From Acidithiobacillus caldus ATCC 51756 (GTDB lineage Bacteria; Pseudomonadota; Gammaproteobacteria; Acidithiobacillales; Acidithiobacillaceae), in contig NZ_CP005986.1 of the NCBI RefSeq assembly GCF_000175575.2, positions 1,994,615-2,058,614 of the forward strand: a DNA stretch of 64,000 nt, read 5' to 3'. Below the pieces are notes generated by a model. It saw nothing but the letters and a program-made list of their open reading frames with translations, was not told the DNA's origin and searched no databases. Positions 33,872 to 43,681 of this stretch are shown here, one piece after another; position 1 is the stretch's first letter; the number at the start of each line of letters is the position of its first letter. The position numbers and the translations under genes were made by a program.

Positions 33872-36469
33872 TCAGTGCAGGGCGGAGGGACCGAAGACGA
33901 ATTGGCCACCCTGGGCATCGACGTGGATCACCTGACCCGGAGCGAATTCGCCCCGGAGCAGGCGCTGCGCCAGCGGATTCTCGATCTCTCGCTGAATCAC
34001 GCGCTTCAGCGGACGTGCACCATAGACGGGGTCGAAGCCCGTTTCCGCAAGCAAGTTCACCGCGGCGTCGCTGAGAACGATGTCCAGATCGCGTTCACGC
34101 AGGCGGGCGCGCAGGGAACCCATCTGGATCTCGGCAATGGCGCGCAACTGCTGTCGACTGAGGGGCTGGAAGATGACCAGTTCATCGATACGGTTGAGAA
34201 ACTCGGGTCGGAAGTGTCCCTGGACCACTTCCATGACCGCCCCCCGCATGCCTTCCACATCCCCGAGCCGCCCATACTCTTGAATCCGGTCGGAACCGAG
34301 ATTGGAGGTCATGACGATGACGGTGTTGCGAAAATCCACCGTCCGCCCCTGCCCGTCCGTCAGGCGCCCATCGTCCAGTACCTGCAAGAGGATATTGAAG
34401 ACCTCGGGGTGTGCCTTCTCCACCTCATCCAGCAGAATGACGGAATAGGGCTTGCGCCGCACCGCCTCGGTGAGATAGCCCCCCTCCTCGTAACCGACGT
34501 AACCCGGAGGCGCGCCGATGAGTCGGGCGACGGAGTGTTTTTCCATGAACTCGCTCATGTCGATGCGTACCATGTGGTCCTCGGAGTCGAAGAGGAACTC
34601 CGCCAGGGCCTTGGTCAGCTCGGTCTTGCCCACACCCGTCGGTCCCAGGAACAGAAAGGAACCGATGGGTCGCCGTGGATCCGCGAGACCTGCGCGGGAG
34701 CGGCGGATGGCGTTGGCTACTGCCGTGACGGCCTCGTCCTGGCCCACCACCCGAGCGCGCAGACGCTCTTCCATTTTTAGCAGCTTTTCCTTTTCTCCTT
34801 CCAGCATCTTGGAGACCGGGATGCCAGTCCAGCGCGAGATGACCTCGGCGATTTCCTCTTCGGTCACCTCGGTGCGCAGCAGTGTCGGCGCCTTACGCTG
34901 GCCGTCGGCTTCCTGCTTTTCCGCCTCGCGCAGCTTGGCCTCCAGGGCTGGAATCTGCCCATATTGGATCTGCGCCATGCGCTCGAGATCGTTGGCGCGC
35001 CGCGCATTGTCCAGCTCCACCCGCAGCCGATCCAGCTCCTTCTGGATCTGGGAGGTACCTTCGATGGCGAGCTTCTCGCTTTTCCAGATTTCCTCCAGTT
35101 CCTGGTACTTGCGCTGCAGTTCGGCAATCTGGCTTTCCAGGTTTTCCAGACGCTTGCGGCTCGCTTCATCCTTCTCCTTGGCGAGGGCGACCTTCTCGAT
35201 GTTGAGCTGAATCAGCCGGCGCTCCAGCTCGTCCAGTTCCTCAGGCTTGGAATCGATCTCCATCTTGATCCGCGAGGCCGCCTCATCCACGAGGTCAATG
35301 GCCTTGTCCGGCAGGTTCCGGTCGCTGATGTATCGGTGCGAGAGCTGGGCCGCCGCCACCAGAGCGGGGTCGGTGATACGTACGCCGTGGTGGGCCTCGT
35401 AACGCTCCTTGAGGCCACGCAGAATGGCGATGGTGTCCTCCACGCTGGGCTCGTCCACCAGGACGCGCTGGAAGCGCCGCTCCAGGGCGGCGTCCTTTTC
35501 GATGTACTTGCGGTATTCATCCAGAGTGGTGGCGCCAATACAGTGCAACTCGCCGCGGGCCAGGGCCGGTTTGAGCATGTTGCCCGCATCCATGGCGCCA
35601 TCGGCCTTGCCAGCGCCCACGAGGGTGTGGATCTCATCGATGAAGAGGATGATCTTCCCTTCGGCTTTGGCCAGATCGTTGAGGAGGGCCTTGAGGCGTT
35701 CCTCGAACTCGCCGCGAAACTTGGCTCCGGCGATGAGGGCGCCCAGATCCAGACCCAGCAGACGTTTGCCGCGCAGGGATTCGGGCACCTCCCCGTTGAC
35801 GATACGCTGGGCAAGGCCCTCGACGATGGCGGTTTTACCCACTCCGGGCTCGCCGATCAGCACCGGGTTGTTCTTGCTGCGGCGCAGAAGCACCTGAATG
35901 GTGCGCCGGATCTCGTCGTCGCGACCGATGACCGGATCCAGCTTGCCCTGGGCGGCGCGCTCGGTGTAGTCGAGGGTATATTTTTCCAGAGCTTGACGCT
36001 GCTCCTCGGCATTGGGGTCGTTGATCTTTTCGCCCCCATGCAGTTCCTGGACAGCCTGCTCCAGATCCTTGGACGACGCGCCCGCCTCCTTGAAAAGGCG
36101 TCCCGCCTCACCGCGGTCTTCCAGCAGTGCCAGCAGGAAGTGCTCCGTGGAGATGTAGCTGTCGCCCCGCTTCTGGGCGATCTTGTCGGCCAGATTGAGG
36201 AGGTTGCCGAGATCCCGCCCCATCTGGACCTCCCCCGGGACGCCCTCGACCTTGGGCAGGGACTCCAGCGCCCTGCCCAAGGCATTGCGCAGGGCGTCCA
36301 CGCGCACCCCAGCCTTGGCGAGGAGCGGTCGGGCGATGCCGCCGTCCTGATCCAAGAAGGCAAGGAGCAGGTGGACGGGCTCCATCTGCTGATGATCGCG
36401 GGCAAGGGCCAGACTCTGGGCCTCTTGCAGGGCTTGTTGAAATTTGGTGGTCAGTTTATCGACACGCAT
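33872..36469 (-). CDS. clpB: Disaggregase chaperone ClpB
   Basis: This 865-residue AAA+ hexameric chaperone threads aggregated proteins with help from DnaK. The order is complete: an N-terminal Clp repeat domain ([18 protein letters not shown]), AAA-1 with [16 protein letters not shown], the long coiled-coil M domain (about 400-525), AAA-2 with [17 protein letters not shown], and a C-terminal domain. I take ATG 36469, which matches the family length; upstream in-frame codons run into the MFS gene. Only 32 bases separate it from the MFS gene, so it may be read from the upstream operon as well as from a heat-shock promoter I could not identify. Confidence 0.97.
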   Translation of the reverse strand: MRVDKLTTKFQQALQEAQSLALARDHQQMEPVHLLLAFLDQDGGIARPLLAKAGVRVDALRNALGRALESLPKVEGVPGEVQMGRDLGNLLNLADKIAQKRGDSYISTEHFLLALLEDRGEAGRLFKEAGASSKDLEQAVQELHGGEKINDPNAEEQRQALEKYTLDYTERAAQGKLDPVIGRDDEIRRTIQVLLRRSKNNPVLIGEPGVGKTAIVEGLAQRIVNGEVPESLRGKRLLGLDLGALIAGAKFRGEFEERLKALLNDLAKAEGKIILFIDEIHTLVGAGKADGAMDAGNMLKPALARGELHCIGATTLDEYRKYIEKDAALERRFQRVLVDEPSVEDTIAILRGLKERYEAHHGVRITDPALVAAAQLSHRYISDRNLPDKAIDLVDEAASRIKMEIDSKPEELDELERRLIQLNIEKVALAKEKDEASRKRLENLESQIAELQRKYQELEEIWKSEKLAIEGTSQIQKELDRLRVELDNARRANDLERMAQIQYGQIPALEAKLREAEKQEADGQRKAPTLLRTEVTEEEIAEVISRWTGIPVSKMLEGEKEKLLKMEERLRARVVGQDEAVTAVANAIRRSRAGLADPRRPIGSFLFLGPTGVGKTELTKALAEFLFDSEDHMVRIDMSEFMEKHSVARLIGAPPGYVGYEEGGYLTEAVRRKPYSVILLDEVEKAHPEVFNILLQVLDDGRLTDGQGRTVDFRNTVIVMTSNLGSDRIQEYGRLGDVEGMRGAVMEVVQGHFRPEFLNRIDELVIFQPLSRQQLRAIAEIQMGSLRARLRERDLDIVLSDAAVNLLAETGFDPVYGARPLKRVIQREIENPLAQRLLRGEFAPGQVIHVDAQGGQFVFGPSALH

Positions 36470-36501
36470 GCGGTTTTTGGCTCCAAAAAAGGTCTCCCCC
36501 T

Positions 36502-37659
36502 TTAAATGATAGCCGCAACCCCCCTTTTCAAGGGGCGCAGGGCTGGAATAAGCCCCAGGAGACCGAGCCAGGCCAGGATGCCGGCGGCGGCAAAGGCCCA
36601 GAGGCTCCCCCAGTGCCCCCAGGCCCAGCCCGCCGCCAGCGCGCCGAGACCGCCACCGAGGCCGTAGACGAGGCTGGCGTAGAGGGCCATCCCACGGGAA
36701 CGCAGGTAGGCGGGGAAACGGGCAAAGATCCAGTGCACCGCAGCCAGATGAAACGCGCCGTAACTGAAGGCGTGCAGACTTTGGATCAGGAAGATGGGAA
36801 TGAGGCCGGGCCAGGCGGCGATCACCAACCAACGGGTTCCGGTGAGCACGAAGGCGCTGATGAGGACCATACGCAGGCCGAAGCGACGCAGGATGCGCTC
36901 GCCAAACCAGAAGAAAAGCACCTCACAGATCACGGCCCAAGACCAGAGCAGCCCTACCCAGCCCGCGTTCAGGCCATGGGCCTGGGCATCGATGGAAAAA
37001 AAGGCGTAGTAGACCCCATGGCTGGCCTGTTCCAGCGCTCCCGCCGCGAGAAAGGCCCACAGGCGCCAATCGCGCAGCTGCGGCCCGAGGGATACGCGCT
37101 CCGGTCCGGACGATCGGGGTGGATAGGGCAGGCGCCGGCTGAACCACCAGGCGACCGCCAGAAAAGTCGCGATACCCGGCAAGAAAACATCCAGGCCCCA
37201 GATCTGGACCAACAGTCCCATCCCCAGTGCCAGGGCAATGAAACCCAGAGAACCCCAAAGACGGATACGGCCATAGGCCCGCCCCTCGCGCTCGGCCCAA
37301 TCCAGAGTCGTGGCGTCCACGAGCGGCAGAGTCGCCGCCCAAAAGAAGGAGAAGGCCAGGGTGATGAACAGCAGGCCCCAAAAGTTGCCACGCACCAACT
37401 CCAGGGCCAGAAAACCCGCCGCCGTAAGCAGGGCCGCCAGTGGCACGATGCGGGCGCTGCCAAAGCCCTGAGCGAGCCAGCCCCATAGATTGGGTCCAAG
37501 GACCTTACTGAATTGCACGGCGGCGGTGAGGATGCCGATGGACAGCGCGCCCTGACCCACGCTGGCGAGCCACGGGCCCCAGTAGGGCATGAAGGCACCA
37601 AGGGCACAGAAATAGAAAAAATAGAAGGCGACGAGGGACCGGGCCTCGCGACCGACCAT
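36502..37659 (-). CDS. MFS transporter (MFS_1-like, HcaT/LacY group)
   Basis: This 385-residue inner-membrane protein has 12 predicted helices and the length of the small MFS_1-like group. [25 protein letters not shown] between helices 2 and 3 and [18 protein letters not shown] in the middle are characteristic. Relatives include putative 3-phenylpropionate and sugar permeases, but the substrate here cannot be named. Its ATG shares one base with the aroC stop (TGATG), so it is translationally coupled to aroC. Confidence 0.85.
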   Translation of the reverse strand: MVGREARSLVAFYFFYFCALGAFMPYWGPWLASVGQGALSIGILTAAVQFSKVLGPNLWGWLAQGFGSARIVPLAALLTAAGFLALELVRGNFWGLLFITLAFSFFWAATLPLVDATTLDWAEREGRAYGRIRLWGSLGFIALALGMGLLVQIWGLDVFLPGIATFLAVAWWFSRRLPYPPRSSGPERVSLGPQLRDWRLWAFLAAGALEQASHGVYYAFFSIDAQAHGLNAGWVGLLWSWAVICEVLFFWFGERILRRFGLRMVLISAFVLTGTRWLVIAAWPGLIPIFLIQSLHAFSYGAFHLAAVHWIFARFPAYLRSRGMALYASLVYGLGGGLGALAAGWAWGHWGSLWAFAAAGILAWLGLLGLIPALRPLKRGVAAII

Positions 37660-38753
37660 CAGCCTGCCGGAATGGGCGGAATGGGGGCCTGCACCTCGGC
37701 ATTCTGCGCCCGCTGGCGCAGGACGTGATCCATCAGAACCAGGGCCAGCATGGCCTCGACGATGGGTACCGCACGAATCCCCACGCAGGGGTCGTGGCGT
37801 CCCGTAGTAGAAACCTCCACCGGCTGACCGTGCACATCGATGCTCGGCCGCGGGATGCGGATGCTGGAGGTGGGCTTGATCGCCACGGAGACGCGCAGAT
37901 CCTGGCCGCTGGAAATGCCCCCCAGGACTCCCCCGGCGTGATTGCTGAGGAAGCCTTGGGGACGCATGCCGTCTCCGTGCTCGCTGCCTTTTTGCTCTAC
38001 CACGGCAAAGCCGTCGCCCAGGGCGACGGCCTTGACCGCATTGATGCTCATGAGGGCCTTGGCCACATCCGCTTCCAGGCGGTCGAAAACTGGCTCACCC
38101 AGTCCTACGGGCATGTGCCGCACCCGCGCATCCACCCGCGCACCAATGGAATCTCCCGCCTTGCGCAGTGCATCCAGATAGTCGGCCATCCGGGCAGCCG
38201 CCGAGGCGTCGGGGCAGAAAAAGGGATTGCGCTGGATCTCGTCGCCATCGAAATGCTGTGCTGCGATGGGGCCCATCTGCGCCAACCACGCCTGAATCTC
38301 CACGCCCAGACGATGGCGCAGGTACTTGCGGGCGATGGCTCCCGCCGCCACCCGAGTGGCCGTCTCCCGCGCCGAAGAACGCCCACCCCCCCGATAGTCG
38401 CGCCGGCCATACTTCATGAGGTAGGTGTAGTCGGCATGTCCGGGCCGGAAACGGTCGCGGATCTTGGTGTAGTCTTGGGAGCGTTGATCGACATTGCGGA
38501 TGAGCAGGCCGATGGGCGTACCCGTGGTCTCGCCCTCGAAGACCCCGGAGAGGATCTCCACCTGGTCCGCTTCCTGACGCTGGGTAGTGTGGCGGGACTG
38601 GCCAGGGCGACGGCGATCCAGATCCTGCTGGATATCCTCCACCGTCAGGGGCAAGCCTGGCGGACAGCCGTCGACGATACAACCTATGGCTGGCCCATGG
38701 CTCTCGCCAAAGGTCATTACCCGAAAACATTCGCCGATGCTGCTTCCCGCCAC
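37659..38753 (-). CDS. aroC: Chorismate synthase
   Basis: This 364-residue FMN-dependent enzyme performs the last shikimate-pathway step. Signatures are [12 protein letters not shown], the [14 protein letters not shown] region with [18 protein letters not shown], and [19 protein letters not shown]. Translation begins at a GTG three bases after the folE2 stop, giving the standard N-terminus [16 protein letters not shown]. Chorismate feeds the trp genes at 55.4-58.1 kb and folate synthesis. Confidence 0.97.
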   Translation of the reverse strand: MAGSSIGECFRVMTFGESHGPAIGCIVDGCPPGLPLTVEDIQQDLDRRRPGQSRHTTQRQEADQVEILSGVFEGETTGTPIGLLIRNVDQRSQDYTKIRDRFRPGHADYTYLMKYGRRDYRGGGRSSARETATRVAAGAIARKYLRHRLGVEIQAWLAQMGPIAAQHFDGDEIQRNPFFCPDASAAARMADYLDALRKAGDSIGARVDARVRHMPVGLGEPVFDRLEADVAKALMSINAVKAVALGDGFAVVEQKGSEHGDGMRPQGFLSNHAGGVLGGISSGQDLRVSVAIKPTSSIRIPRPSIDVHGQPVEVSTTGRHDPCVGIRAVPIVEAMLALVLMDHVLRQRAQNAEVQAPIPPIPAG

Positions 38754-38756
38754 GCC

Positions 38757-39551
38757 TCAGTTGTCCATGTGGATCTCGGCGTAGGCCGAATGGTTGTGGA
38801 TGGACTCGAAATTCTCCGAGGACACCGTAAAACGGCGGATGCGCGGATCCTTGTGCAAACGCAAGGCGACATCCCGAACCATGTCCTCGACAAATTTTGG
38901 ATGGTCGTAGGCGTATTCCGTCACGAACTTCTCATCGGGACGCTTGAGCAGACCATAGAGCTGACAGGAGGCGACGGACTCCACTACGTCGATGAGATCC
39001 TCGATCCACACCGTCTGTGCGAGCTGGGCACGCACCCAGACGTGGGAGCGCTGATTGTGAGCACCGTAGTCCGAGATGCTCTTGGAGCAGGGACAGAGGC
39101 TGGTGACGGGCACCATCACGCCCAGATCCAGCTGTAAGCCGCTGGCGTCGCGATCCGCCAGAATCTCCACCTCATAATCCAGCAGGCTCTCCACCCCGGA
39201 CACGGGCGCCCGCTTGTTGACAAAGTAGGGAAAGCGTAGCTCCACACGCGCCGCTTGCGCTTCCAGACGCTGGCGCACCTCCTCCAGAAAACCGGCGATG
39301 GTCCTCACCCCCAGCGGATCGGGATAGCGATTGAGGATCTCCAGGAAGCGGGACATATGTGTGCCCTTGAGGTGTGCAGGCAAAGCCACGTACATGTTGC
39401 ACAGAGCGATGCTGTGCTGGACCCGATCGTCGCGGTCGCTGATGCGCAGGGGGTGGCGCACCGCCTTGACGCCGACGCGCTGAATGGCGATGGCGCGGGG
39501 ATCGGCACGTCCCTGCACATCTTCCAGGGTTTCGGCAGCACAATCTCTCAC
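38757..39551 (-). CDS. folE2: GTP cyclohydrolase, type 2 (FolE2)
   Basis: This enzyme of about 264 residues makes 7,8-dihydroneopterin triphosphate, the first step of folate and of queuosine precursor synthesis. It belongs to the FolE2 (COG1469) type, which can use metals other than zinc. The active-site region TSLCPCSKSISDYGAHNQRS, the metal ligands near FVTEYAYDHPKFVEDMVRD, and the ending ESIHNHSAYAE are intact. I chose the GTG at 39551 with GGAGAGG about seven bases upstream; an in-frame TTG at 39590 overlaps a dyad and is less likely. No folE1 is seen in the window. aroC follows after three bases. Confidence 0.95.
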   Translation of the reverse strand: MRDCAAETLEDVQGRADPRAIAIQRVGVKAVRHPLRISDRDDRVQHSIALCNMYVALPAHLKGTHMSRFLEILNRYPDPLGVRTIAGFLEEVRQRLEAQAARVELRFPYFVNKRAPVSGVESLLDYEVEILADRDASGLQLDLGVMVPVTSLCPCSKSISDYGAHNQRSHVWVRAQLAQTVWIEDLIDVVESVASCQLYGLLKRPDEKFVTEYAYDHPKFVEDMVRDVALRLHKDPRIRRFTVSSENFESIHNHSAYAEIHMDN

Positions 39552-39574
39552 AGTGGGCCTCTCCGGATAAAGCC

Positions 39575-39589
39575 TGACCAAATTGGTCA
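39575..39589. promoter_or_regulatory. Perfect 15-bp dyad upstream of folE2
   Basis: TGACCAAATTGGTCA is a perfect inverted repeat (7-bp arms, 1-base centre) between the dxs stop and the folE2 start. On the minus strand it begins inside TTGACC, which could act as a -35 box, so a repressor site is plausible. It does not resemble the usual Zur box. Confidence 0.5.
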
Positions 39590-39593
39590 AATA

Positions 39594-41468
39594 TTACGCC
39601 TCTGGGGCGGGGGGGGCAAGGCGCTCCAGCAGCTCCCGGCCCGCGCCGACGATACCGGCGGCGTCCAGGCCAAGCTCCGCAAGCCAGGCTTCGGCATCCC
39701 CCTGCTCGATGAAGCGGTCGGGCAGACCAAGGATACGCATGGACGGTCGCAAACCCAGGTCCAACAGGGCCTCCGCAACCCCGGCACCGGCACCGCCCAG
39801 CGTGCAGCCTTCCTCCACGGTCACAAAGGCCTCATGATCCTGGGCAAGGGTGCTGAGCAGCTCCGTATCCAGGGGTTTGACGAAGCGCATATTGACGACT
39901 GTGGCATCCAGCGTCTCTCCGGCTTGCAGCGCCGCTGCGGCACGGGTCCCAAAGGAGAGAATGGCCAGACGCCGACCTCTCCGGAGCAGCTCCGCCTTGC
40001 CCACGGGAATGGTACGGCCGAGATCGCGGTCCAGGGGCACCCCCACCCCGGCACCTCGGGGGTAACGCACCAGCGCCGGGCCGGGGAGCGCAAAACCGGT
40101 ATTGAGCATGTCGCGCAGTTCCTGCTCGTCTTTAGGCGCCATGATGGTGAGATTGGGAATGCAGCGCGCGTAGGCCATGTCGAAGGCGCCCTGGTGCGTG
40201 GCACCGTCGGCTCCCACGAGCCCCGCGCGGTCGATGGCGAAGAGCACCGGCAGATTCTGGATGGCGACATCGTGCAGGAGCTGATCGTAGGCCCGCTGCA
40301 AGAAGGTGGAGTAGATGGCGACGACGGGACGCTGACCCTCGCAGGCAAGCCCGGCGGCGAAGGTAACGGCATGTTGCTCGGCGATACCGACATCGAAGTA
40401 ACGCTCGGGATACAGTTGCTGAAAACGCACGAGTCCGGAGCCTTCGCGCATGGCCGGGGTAATGGCCACGAGGGTACTTTCGGCCGCTGCCTTGTCGCAG
40501 ATCCAATCGCCAAAGACCTGGGTGTAGCTGGGCGCGCCACCGCTTTTCTTGACCATCCGCCCGTCCTGGCGATCGAAGGGGGTCACGCCATGGTAGGTGC
40601 AGGGATCCGCTTCCGCCGGGGCAAAGCCCTTGCCCTTGCGGGTGATCACGTGCAAAAGTCGCGGCCCTTTGATCTTCTTGAGATTTTCCAGGGTCGGGAT
40701 GAGCACGTCCAAGTCATGACCGTCGATGGGTCCGTAGTAGTGAAAGCCCATCTCCTCGAACAGCACTCCCGGCGATACCAGTCCCTTGACCCCCTCCTCT
40801 GCCTTGCGCGCCAGCTCGCGCAGAGGCGGTACGAGACTGAGGGCCTGACCAGCCCCCTCGCGCATGCTGTTGTAGAAACGGCCCGAGAGTATGCGCGTGA
40901 GATACTGCGACACCGCGCCCACATTGGGCGAGATGGACATCTCGTTGTCGTTCAGCACCACCAGGAGATCGGCATCCAGCACCCCGGCGTTGTTGAGGGC
41001 CTCGTAGGCGAGCCCCGCGGTCATGGCACCGTCGCCAATGATGGCCACCACCTGCCGTTGCCGCTGTGTGAGCTTGGCCGCCACGGCCATGCCCAGTGCA
41101 GCACTGATGGAGGTGCTGGAATGACCGGCGCCGAAGGCATCAAAGGGACTCTCGTCGCGTTTGAGGAAACCCGACAGCCCGTCCTTCATGCGCAGGCGCG
41201 GGAAGAGCGGCCCGCGCCCCGTCAGGATCTTGTGGGGATAGGCCTGATGGCCGACGTCCCAGACCAGGCGGTCTTCCGGCGTCGCAAAGACGGCGTGCAG
41301 GGCGACGCTGAGCTCAACGGTCCCGAGGCAAGAGGCCAGGTGACCACCGGTCTGACTCACCGTCTCCAGCAGAAACTGCCGTACCCACCGCGCCACCGCT
41401 TTCTGCTCGCTGCGGCTCATCCGCCGCAGGCCTTGGGGATCGGGTATCTGCTCCAGCAAAGGATTCAT
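39594..41468 (-). CDS. dxs: 1-deoxy-D-xylulose-5-phosphate synthase
   Basis: This 624-residue thiamine-diphosphate enzyme condenses pyruvate and glyceraldehyde-3-phosphate as the first step of the MEP isoprenoid pathway. Key regions are [17 protein letters not shown], the ThDP/Mg site [31 protein letters not shown], and the central [12 protein letters not shown] with the catalytic Glu. The ATG overlaps the ispA stop (ATGA), so the two isoprenoid genes are coupled. Confidence 0.97.
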   Translation of the reverse strand: MNPLLEQIPDPQGLRRMSRSEQKAVARWVRQFLLETVSQTGGHLASCLGTVELSVALHAVFATPEDRLVWDVGHQAYPHKILTGRGPLFPRLRMKDGLSGFLKRDESPFDAFGAGHSSTSISAALGMAVAAKLTQRQRQVVAIIGDGAMTAGLAYEALNNAGVLDADLLVVLNDNEMSISPNVGAVSQYLTRILSGRFYNSMREGAGQALSLVPPLRELARKAEEGVKGLVSPGVLFEEMGFHYYGPIDGHDLDVLIPTLENLKKIKGPRLLHVITRKGKGFAPAEADPCTYHGVTPFDRQDGRMVKKSGGAPSYTQVFGDWICDKAAAESTLVAITPAMREGSGLVRFQQLYPERYFDVGIAEQHAVTFAAGLACEGQRPVVAIYSTFLQRAYDQLLHDVAIQNLPVLFAIDRAGLVGADGATHQGAFDMAYARCIPNLTIMAPKDEQELRDMLNTGFALPGPALVRYPRGAGVGVPLDRDLGRTIPVGKAELLRRGRRLAILSFGTRAAAALQAGETLDATVVNMRFVKPLDTELLSTLAQDHEAFVTVEEGCTLGGAGAGVAEALLDLGLRPSMRILGLPDRFIEQGDAEAWLAELGLDAAGIVGAGRELLERLAPPAPEA

Positions 41469-42379
41469 CGGTTACGCTCGACGATAAGGCGGGCCAAGGC
41501 CCGCAAGTGATCGCCCTCGGCGCCCCAGGGGGAGAGGGCATCCAAAGCATCCTCCAGCAAACGCTGCGCGTACCGTTGCGCTTCAGTGAGGCCCAGGAGA
41601 CTGACGAAGCTGGGTTTCTGCCGACTGCGATCGGCCCCCTGGCGTGCCTTGCCCGTCTCGCGGATATCGCCAATCTCGTCTAGGATATCGTCCTGCACCT
41701 GGAAGGCGAGACCAATGCGATCGGCATAGCGGAGCAAGGCCGACGCCACCGAAGCATCCGGAGCGATGGCCGCCGCCTGCAGGGGAAGTTGCAGGGCGCA
41801 GCGGATGAGCATGCCGGTCTTTTGCAGGTGCATCTGCTCCAAGGCGGGCTGGGCCAGCTCATGACCGACGGCCGCAAGATCGATGGCCTGCCCCCCCACC
41901 ATGCCCCGTGAGCCCGCGGCGCGCGCAAGGTCCAGCGCCATGGCCAGCTGTTGTGCCGGAGCCAGGCCGGGGACGGGCTCGGCGAGCACCTGGAAGGCAT
42001 GGGTCAACAGCGCATCGCCCACGAGGATGGCCGTGGCTTCGTCAAAGGCCTTGTGGCAGGTGGGCCGACCACGCCGCATATCGTCGTTGTCCATGGCGGG
42101 CAGATCGTCGTGCACCAGGGAGTAGGCGTGGATCATCTCCAGGGCCGCCGCAGCCCGGTCCAGGAGTTCGTCGGCGAGGCCCAGGCATTGCCCACCCGCG
42201 TATACCAGCAAGGGGCGCACCCGCTTGCCGCCCCCCAAGGTACTGTAGCGCATCGCCTCGTGCAGGCGCCCCGGGAGAATATCCGCCGGCGGCAGGAGCT
42301 CATCCAGCACTTTTTCGATACGCTCGACCCGACGCTGGCGAAATTCGGCAAAAGACTCGACTGCAGGAGCGCTTGGCAA
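41465..42379 (-). CDS. ispA: Farnesyl diphosphate synthase (polyprenyl synthetase)
   Basis: This 304-residue prenyltransferase condenses IPP and DMAPP to farnesyl diphosphate. The first Asp-rich motif is DDLPAMD at residues 91-97 and the second is [24 protein letters not shown] near residue 51 binds diphosphate. The start is a TTG two bases after the xseB stop with GAGGAA upstream inside xseB. The order xseB-ispA-dxs is standard in proteobacteria and supports the assignment. Confidence 0.96.
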   Translation of the reverse strand: MPSAPAVESFAEFRQRRVERIEKVLDELLPPADILPGRLHEAMRYSTLGGGKRVRPLLVYAGGQCLGLADELLDRAAAALEMIHAYSLVHDDLPAMDNDDMRRGRPTCHKAFDEATAILVGDALLTHAFQVLAEPVPGLAPAQQLAMALDLARAAGSRGMVGGQAIDLAAVGHELAQPALEQMHLQKTGMLIRCALQLPLQAAAIAPDASVASALLRYADRIGLAFQVQDDILDEIGDIRETGKARQGADRSRQKPSFVSLLGLTEAQRYAQRLLEDALDALSPWGAEGDHLRALARLIVERNR

Positions 42380-42381
42380 AA

Positions 42382-42645
42382 TCAGGGTTCCTCATCACTG
42401 ATCATGGGGACGGGCGTCTCTTCGGAGCCCAGAAGTATGGAAACTTTCTGCTGCGCATCCTGCAACTGCGCCTGCGCCCGACGCGCGAGTTCCATGCCAC
42501 GCTGAAAAAGCACCACGGAATCCTCGAGCCCCAGTTGCCCAGACTCCAAGCGGCGCACGGTCTCCTCCAGAGACGCCAGGGTAGCGGCAAAATCCGGCGT
42601 CGGCTGCGCCTCCGCCGTCTGCACTGGACCGGATTCTACTGTCAT
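42382..42645 (-). CDS. xseB: Exodeoxyribonuclease VII small subunit
   Basis: This 87-residue, largely helical protein has the XseB core FAATLASLEETVRRLESGQLGL and the following ELARRAQAQLQDAQQKV coiled segment. It binds several copies per large subunit XseA, whose gene is not in the window. ATG 42645 has GGAGG five bases upstream. It is the first gene of the xseB-ispA-dxs set, 78 bases after secF. Confidence 0.94.
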   Translation of the reverse strand: MTVESGPVQTAEAQPTPDFAATLASLEETVRRLESGQLGLEDSVVLFQRGMELARRAQAQLQDAQQKVSILLGSEETPVPMISDEEP

Positions 42646-42723
42646 CGTACCTCCATTAAACCGTAGTGCGCCGGAGCGAACAAGGGCACCACGCTGCACT
42701 GGCCGCGACCTTGGCGACCACCC

Positions 42724-43674
42724 TCAGAGCGTCGCACCGTCCTTCCGATCCTTGGCGCTGATAAACTGCCGTTTGAGAACGTGCTCGCGCTTGAGACCCA
42801 ACCACAGGGCAATGGGACTGGCGATGAAAATGGACGAATAGGTACCCACCACCACACCGATCACCAGCGCCGTGGCAAATCCATGAATGACGGGACCGCC
42901 AAAGAGGAAAAGCGACATTGCCACCATGAAGGTGATGAAACTCGTGATCAGGGTACGCGACAGGGTCTCGTTGATGGCGATATTGAATATCTCGGCCACC
43001 GAACCGCTGCGGCTTGCCCGCAGATCCTCGCGCATGCGATCGAAGACCACGACGGTGTCGTTGAGGGAATAGCCCATGACCACCAGCAGGGCGGCAATCA
43101 CCGTCAGGGAGAACTCCTGCTGCGTCAGGGCAAAGAAACCGACGACGAGAATGGGATCGTGCAACATGGCGGCCACACCCCCCACGGCAAAGCGCCACTC
43201 GAAGCGAAAACCGACGTAGATGAGAATCCCCAAGGTGACGATGATCAGGGCCATGATGCCCTGGTTGCGCAGGGCCTTGCCCACCTCCGGCCCCACATAT
43301 TCGGTGCGGCGCAGCTCTACTCCGGGAAACTGCCGCTGATCCTTCTGAAAAACCTGCAGGATACGGCTCGCCACGGCACTGCTTTCGCCCGGCTGGGTGC
43401 GCAGACGGATGAGCAGGTCGCGATCGCCGCCAAAGGTCTGCACCACGGCGTCGTGGTAACCGGCCTTGTCCAGGGTGCCCCGTACGGCGGCAAGGTCCGG
43501 AGTCCGGGTAAAGCCCAGCTCCACGAGGGTGCCGCCCGTGAAGTCGATGCTGTAGTCCAGGCCGCGCACCAGATAAGCGGCAATGGAGGCGACGATCAGG
43601 AGTGCCGAGATCCCCAGAAACAGGAAACGGCGCGACATGAAATCGACGTGGGTTCGGGTTTTGAGCAGTTCCAT
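42724..43674 (-). CDS. secF: Protein translocase subunit SecF
   Basis: This 316-residue inner-membrane protein has six helices and works with SecD to drive late steps of Sec export using the proton gradient. The start MELLKTRTHVDFMSRR and the first periplasmic domain with SIDFTGGTLVELGF are typical. So is the GYSLNDTVVVFDRMREDLR motif in the membrane core. I use ATG 43674; an upstream in-frame codon lies inside secD. It follows secD by seven bases. Confidence 0.96.
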   Translation of the reverse strand: MELLKTRTHVDFMSRRFLFLGISALLIVASIAAYLVRGLDYSIDFTGGTLVELGFTRTPDLAAVRGTLDKAGYHDAVVQTFGGDRDLLIRLRTQPGESSAVASRILQVFQKDQRQFPGVELRRTEYVGPEVGKALRNQGIMALIIVTLGILIYVGFRFEWRFAVGGVAAMLHDPILVVGFFALTQQEFSLTVIAALLVVMGYSLNDTVVVFDRMREDLRASRSGSVAEIFNIAINETLSRTLITSFITFMVAMSLFLFGGPVIHGFATALVIGVVVGTYSSIFIASPIALWLGLKREHVLKRQFISAKDRKDGATL

Positions 43675-43681
43675 CTTGGCC

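Noticed and set aside
34964-36505. Very long open frame opposite clpB
   Set aside because: It is antisense to a full-length clpB with all motifs; no ribosome site or homology supports it.
39255-41510. 751-codon open frame opposite dxs
   Set aside because: dxs is complete on the minus strand; the plus-strand frame is low-complexity shadow sequence.
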